Position numbers and translations under genes: made by a program. A DNA stretch of 64,000 nucleotides, from NCBI RefSeq assembly GCF_029168945.1, contig NC_083603.1, positions 17,608,001 through 17,672,000 of the forward strand, given 5' to 3'. The notes below the pieces were generated by a model. It did no database searches. It saw nothing but the letters and a program-made list of their open reading frames with translations, and had not been told where the DNA came from. This stretch comes from Cannabis sativa (lineage: Eukaryota; Streptophyta; Magnoliopsida; Rosales; Cannabaceae). Positions 59,814-64,000 of the stretch are shown here, piece after piece; the stretch's first letter is position 1, and each line of letters opens with the position of its first letter.

Positions 59814-61704
59814 TGTTGGAAATTATTTTACCAGGATCTTAGATCTACTCACAAGTATGTTTATTAACATCCTAAATAAGAACTTTCTAAAACGATGAAA
59901 TAAACACATATAAAGTTTAGGAAACCTTACATTGGGTGCAGCGGAACATAATGACTCCTTCCGTTCAGATATCTAGCCCTTGATTCCTTTCTGTAGCAGA
60001 GCATTATCAATATCTGAACCTGGATCTCTTTCTCTGAATCTTTGATGCTGAAACTCCTTTGCTGATGATCTTTCTTCACGATCTTCCTCACTATGATTGA
60101 GGTATCACTTGATGTGTATAGGCACTACTCTAATCACTAAGGATTTCGAAATATTGAAGAAGAAGAGAGGGAGTGGTCAGCCAGATAGGGAGAGAGAAGG
60201 CTCAGGTTTTTCTGATTCAGAAAGTCTGAAGAAAAGTCTAATTTTCCTGAAGCCTTCACTATCTATTTATAGCATTCCACTAGGGTTAGATTTGAATTAT
60301 ATGGCATTAAAATAATGAAAAAATCAACTTAAAATACACACAAAGGTGGCCGGCCATACACTTAGTAGATTGGGCCTTGCTTTTTGCAATTTTGCAATTT
60401 TAACACCTTTTGTATCTGATTTTCTCAAAAATGCCAATTTCCTAATTCAACCATTTAAATGCCAATTCTAACTATTTAATAACTATAAATAATTATTAAA
60501 TAATATTGTCATTTATCATATTTATTAATTGAACCATACAAAGTATCATAATTAACAAATATGCCCCTATAAACTCTTTCTTTACAATTTCGCCCTTACT
60601 TAGTGAAAAATTCACAAATAGACATAGTCTAATTTGAGAATTATAATTGATTAATCAAAACCAATTACATGAGTCTTACAAGCAATATTATCTCAACTAG
60701 TGGGGGGACCATGGGTCTATATAACCGAGCTTCCAATAAGTAGATCAAGAATTTAGCACTAAAATTCACTAACTTATTAATTCTTCGTTGAATCCACGCA
60801 TAGAACTTAGAATTGCACTCTCAGTATATAAAATGCTCTATATGTTCCACCATATAGACACATCATTAGTTATCCATTGTTATAATCCTAATGTGATCAA
60901 TTATCTTTTATATGAATGATCTACACAGTAAAGGGATTAAATTACTGTAACACCCTACTATGTATTTTATCCTTAAAACACTTGACCCCGTATAAATGAT
61001 ATTTTAGCTTATGTGAAATGAGATCTCCACCATTTATTTTCGTTTGGTCAAGCTCGAAGGAGATCATCCTTTGCTTACTATTCGCCAGATCGAAGCTATA
61101 GATTCCATGTTTATGCTAGCGCTCCCACTCAATTGCACTACCGTGTTCCCAAAAAGTACGTATCACCCTGACATAAAAGTAGGCTTAACTAACAAATCAA
61201 AGAACACGAATAGCCTTTCAAGATTGAGCCTAATCATAACAGGATTAAGATCATTTGATCTAGGATCAACTAGGCGATATTGACTTGAATAGATTCTACG
61301 GTAAGTTTAATTAAATCTAAGTCAAAGTTCAATATCGGTCCCTTCCGATGCATACTCCATGCATCCAACCTGAGCTTTACTTTAACCAATGTTCTGGAAA
61401 GAACATAGTATTTCTCCAAATACAAGTAAACTCTTGTTGTAGATTATCATATCAGTAAAACCCTGTGTCTGATAAATCTAGGAAACTTTATTCACATAGT
61501 CATGTTTACTTTCCAAGGTGTTGGCGGCACAATAAACAGGATCAAGTATGTGAAAAGGGTTTCAGATGAATTTATACATTATGTACATATAATCATGAAA
61601 TAAATCATGTGAACCATGCAACATTAAATGTTATTTCTGATCTATATTAATAAGTAAATCTGATTATATTGAAATGAGTTTTATTTAGGGTATAAAACCC
61701 AACA
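59814..61704 (-). repeat. 3' LTR of element 3
   Basis: 1,891 bp, plus-strand start TGTTGGAAATTATTTTACCA and end TAAAACCCAACA. The same length as the LTRs of element 2. Confidence 0.92.
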
Positions 61705-63650
61705 AACTCCCACTTGCACTAATATAAAACAAAAAGTGCGTTTCAAATAATCTCAATATCTTGATATACAAATCAAGTGTAGTAGTAGTAAACTCCTCGT
61801 AATAGGATCTGAAAGGTTGAATTAACCACAACCTTTTCTCCACTATTACTCTTCCTTTAATCACAAAATCATTGATAATGTGAAATTCCTCTCTATATGT
61901 CTACTCTCTTGGGATACTGGATTCTATATCTTTGGCAACTACTTCTGGTTAATCAGGAAATTAACACTAGTAGTTTAAGGCAATTTGGAATGATGCCAAA
62001 AATGTATAGAACTTTCCTTAGACTGAATAAGTACCTTTCCTGCAACCTTAACATTCAGTCTCTCTCTGGTAGACCTAGAGACTTCACATAGGTTTTTACA
62101 CTTCTCCAAAATCACTATTCCACCCCAAGAGTAATCACCATCTTATCAGAAAGATTTACTAGCACAAAGGCAAATTTCGAAATCTGATATGGTGTAGTCT
62201 AAGAGTTTTAAACACACCCTTATAGACTAACATATAGTTCCTCTTCTTAATCTTAAGATTTACTTGATTGTCTTCCAATGTTCTTCTCCTGGATTAATCT
62301 GATACCTACTCATTACTCCCACTCAACAAGAGTGTCTGGTCTAAGGCATACAAAAGCATATCTAAGACCTCTCACTGTTGATATAAGAAATTCTTTCATG
62401 GCTTTATCTTTTCTGGAATAGTTAAGACTTTTCCTTAGATAAATAAAATCTATACCTAAGAAGTTGTGAAGCTTCTATAGATTGCCATTAGAAAGAAAAT
62501 GCTTCAGCATCTTACTAAAGTAAGTTGCTTGCATTAGAGTAAGTAATTACCAGGTATACCACAAGCCATAGGTTTAGATAAACTCAAACCTATAATACTA
62601 GGAACAGGAAGTTTGTTAAGTCCATAGAATAGACTTATTAACTAAAATTTCCTTTTATGTCCTTGTAATAGAAAACTTTAGGTTATTCCATGTGAATGGA
62701 TTAAACCATAGTTCTATTGGCTTTCTTCTTAGTTTCTTATCTTGATAATCCTTTACTTGTTTAAACTCACAATGGATTTTAATCACTAGTGTCTCCCAAG
62801 TCATAAGAAGGTGAGTTCCTAAAAACTCTCCCACTACGACAAGGCACCGTGAATTATGTCTAAGAAAACTAAATGGTATTGATCTCTTCGGTTGTGACAA
62901 GACAACAGAGGCAGTGGGATCATCATATGTTATATAAGATGATAGAACACTTTTTGGAATCAAGAATTAAATATCTCCTTTATTTGCTACTTGTTTTTCA
63001 GACTTAGTCATTTTCTTAGAAAAGTAGTATTTGTTTGAACAAACACTTTCTTATCTATTGACAATGGGATGGTCCACCCCTAATCACTTAGAATAGCTAA
63101 GAAACCATGGTTAACAGTTCTAGCTTTTCTTAAGATTTTGATTAGGTCATCCATGAATCTAGTAATGATTTACATTAAGTACCCAACCATTACATCATTC
63201 TGAAATTGTATTACCATAGAAGGATTTAGGCAACGACTAGTAACTAATCATCAATATGCAACTCGAAATTTCTGGGGAGGTAAGTTTGGATATAATTCAA
63301 AAATTAATTTAATGATCTTTGAACTGCATATCTACTAACTATTTCTCCACCCCTATCAGTTCGCAAGATCTTTAACCACTTACTTAATGGTTTTAACCAT
63401 TGCTAGAAATTAATGAAATTTTTCAAACATTTCAAATTTCTTTGCATAAGGTATAATCTAGAGTGATCGTTTTAAGAATACAACGAAAAACTCATATCCA
63501 CCCCTGAATGTACATCCATCTGCGAATGAGATGAACTACTTTCAGTGGATATAGGCATTAACTCTTTGTAGAGATTGATCTTGTCAAATCCACTATGAAC
63601 AAGATACAAATGCCATAGATAAAAAAAAGTGTGGTAGTGTCTTTTGATGA
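61705..63650 (-). pseudogene. Decayed Copia RNase H, RT linker and integrase, element 3
   Basis: Reverse complement of the broken pol of elements 1 and 2. The shared stop context AGAGAGTAGACAT is at about 61888-61910, the NPGEEHW region near 62270-62310, the linker near 62820-62850, integrase traces near 63250-63450 and the pre-integrase near 63550-63610. The sequence beyond 63650 matches 16700-17000 of element 1 and holds no frame. Confidence 0.68.
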
Positions 63651-64000
63651 TTTAGGTATAGTTACATCAAAGAGTTCTTAGAATAGTGCAAGTGGATCTT
63701 GGTCACAGAATACCTAACTCATATTCCATACAGTTTTAATCCATTAATAGAAGATGGATATTAAACACTTGAGAAAGTGTAACTGTATTGTATTCTGGAA
63801 TTAGAAATATAAGAAAATTTCTATTTGGAATCTAAAATTAAAGTCAAAGACTTAAATTTATACCAAATATAATGAGTAATTCTATCTTGGACCACCACTA
63901 CTAATACAAACTCTAAGTTAGATTTGCCCATACAAGTAGGAGATTTCTAAGATTGAGGATTGATATCAATTGGGAATAGAATTTTGGGATTATAATCATA

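Larger units (their letters stand above)
59814..64000 (-). mobile_element. Element 3: third non-autonomous sister, 3' half, minus strand
   Basis: The 3' LTR (59814-61704) is followed by the reverse complement of the polypurine tract ('aactcccacttgcac') and by the internal region of the same family, running out of the window. The left flank CTTAC (59809-59813) is the presumed target duplication; its partner lies outside. The LTR is closest to those of elements 1 and 2. Confidence 0.88.

Overview
The window looks like nuclear DNA of a flowering plant, probably a eudicot. It is AT-rich, has GT-AG spliced genes, and is dominated by nested LTR retrotransposons. I see no bacterial or organellar features. 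The LTR families would fit a Rosales/Cannabaceae genome such as hop or hemp, but that is an impression, not a result.

Only two genes look intact. They sit tail to tail in a low-TE island at about 46.7-53.0 kb. The first is a 12-exon CHY-zinc-finger/RING ubiquitin ligase (+, 47744-49732, 282 aa). The second is a 7-exon secreted alpha-type carbonic anhydrase (-, 50812-52775, 279 aa). For both I followed exon phases through every intron and found no interruption. A small GRF-type zinc-finger gene near the left edge (3750-4279) is broken by a stop codon.

Left part (1-27.3 kb): a CACTA-like hairpin mini-element, an AT-rich stretch, the GRF pseudogene, and a truncated LTR fused by deletion to a broken minus-strand Copia gag-pol (5558-7935). 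The 5' LTR of that Copia is probably at 25403-27268. Its leader was split by a complete 12.2-kb non-autonomous Copia-like element (element 1, 10755-22981, TSD CGACC) and by a minus-strand solo LTR (23484-25370, TSD TACAC). Element 1 itself carries a Tekay-type Ty3 solo LTR (17725-19872, TSD ATCCC).

Middle part (27.3-46.7 kb): a decayed Tat/Retand-type Ty3 element (protease, RT, RNase H, integrase) is split by a solo LTR (28143-30000, TSD ACGAG) and by element 2 (30250-44436, TSD AACTC), a sister of element 1. Element 2 carries a 5'-truncated Tekay chromovirus with an open RNaseH-integrase-chromodomain frame (32434-34116) and its 2.3-kb 3' LTR.

Right part (53-64 kb): a decayed RNase-H-like fragment, hAT-like MITEs, two GC-rich GGACCC arrays, a truncated LTR, a minus-strand Tat element (gag and 5' LTR) split by another solo LTR (57101-58963, TSD GTAGT), and the 3' half of a third sister element on the minus strand (59814 to the window end).

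The most notable observation is that elements 1, 2 and 3 share the same lesions in a decayed Copia pol. The family therefore appears to have multiplied while already unable to encode its enzymes. A conserved box upstream of gag is shared with the minus-strand Copia, whose LTR is different. The Tekay-type LTRs carry palindromes and hairpin tandem arrays. I found no CRISPR, tRNA, rRNA or wholly new gene system.
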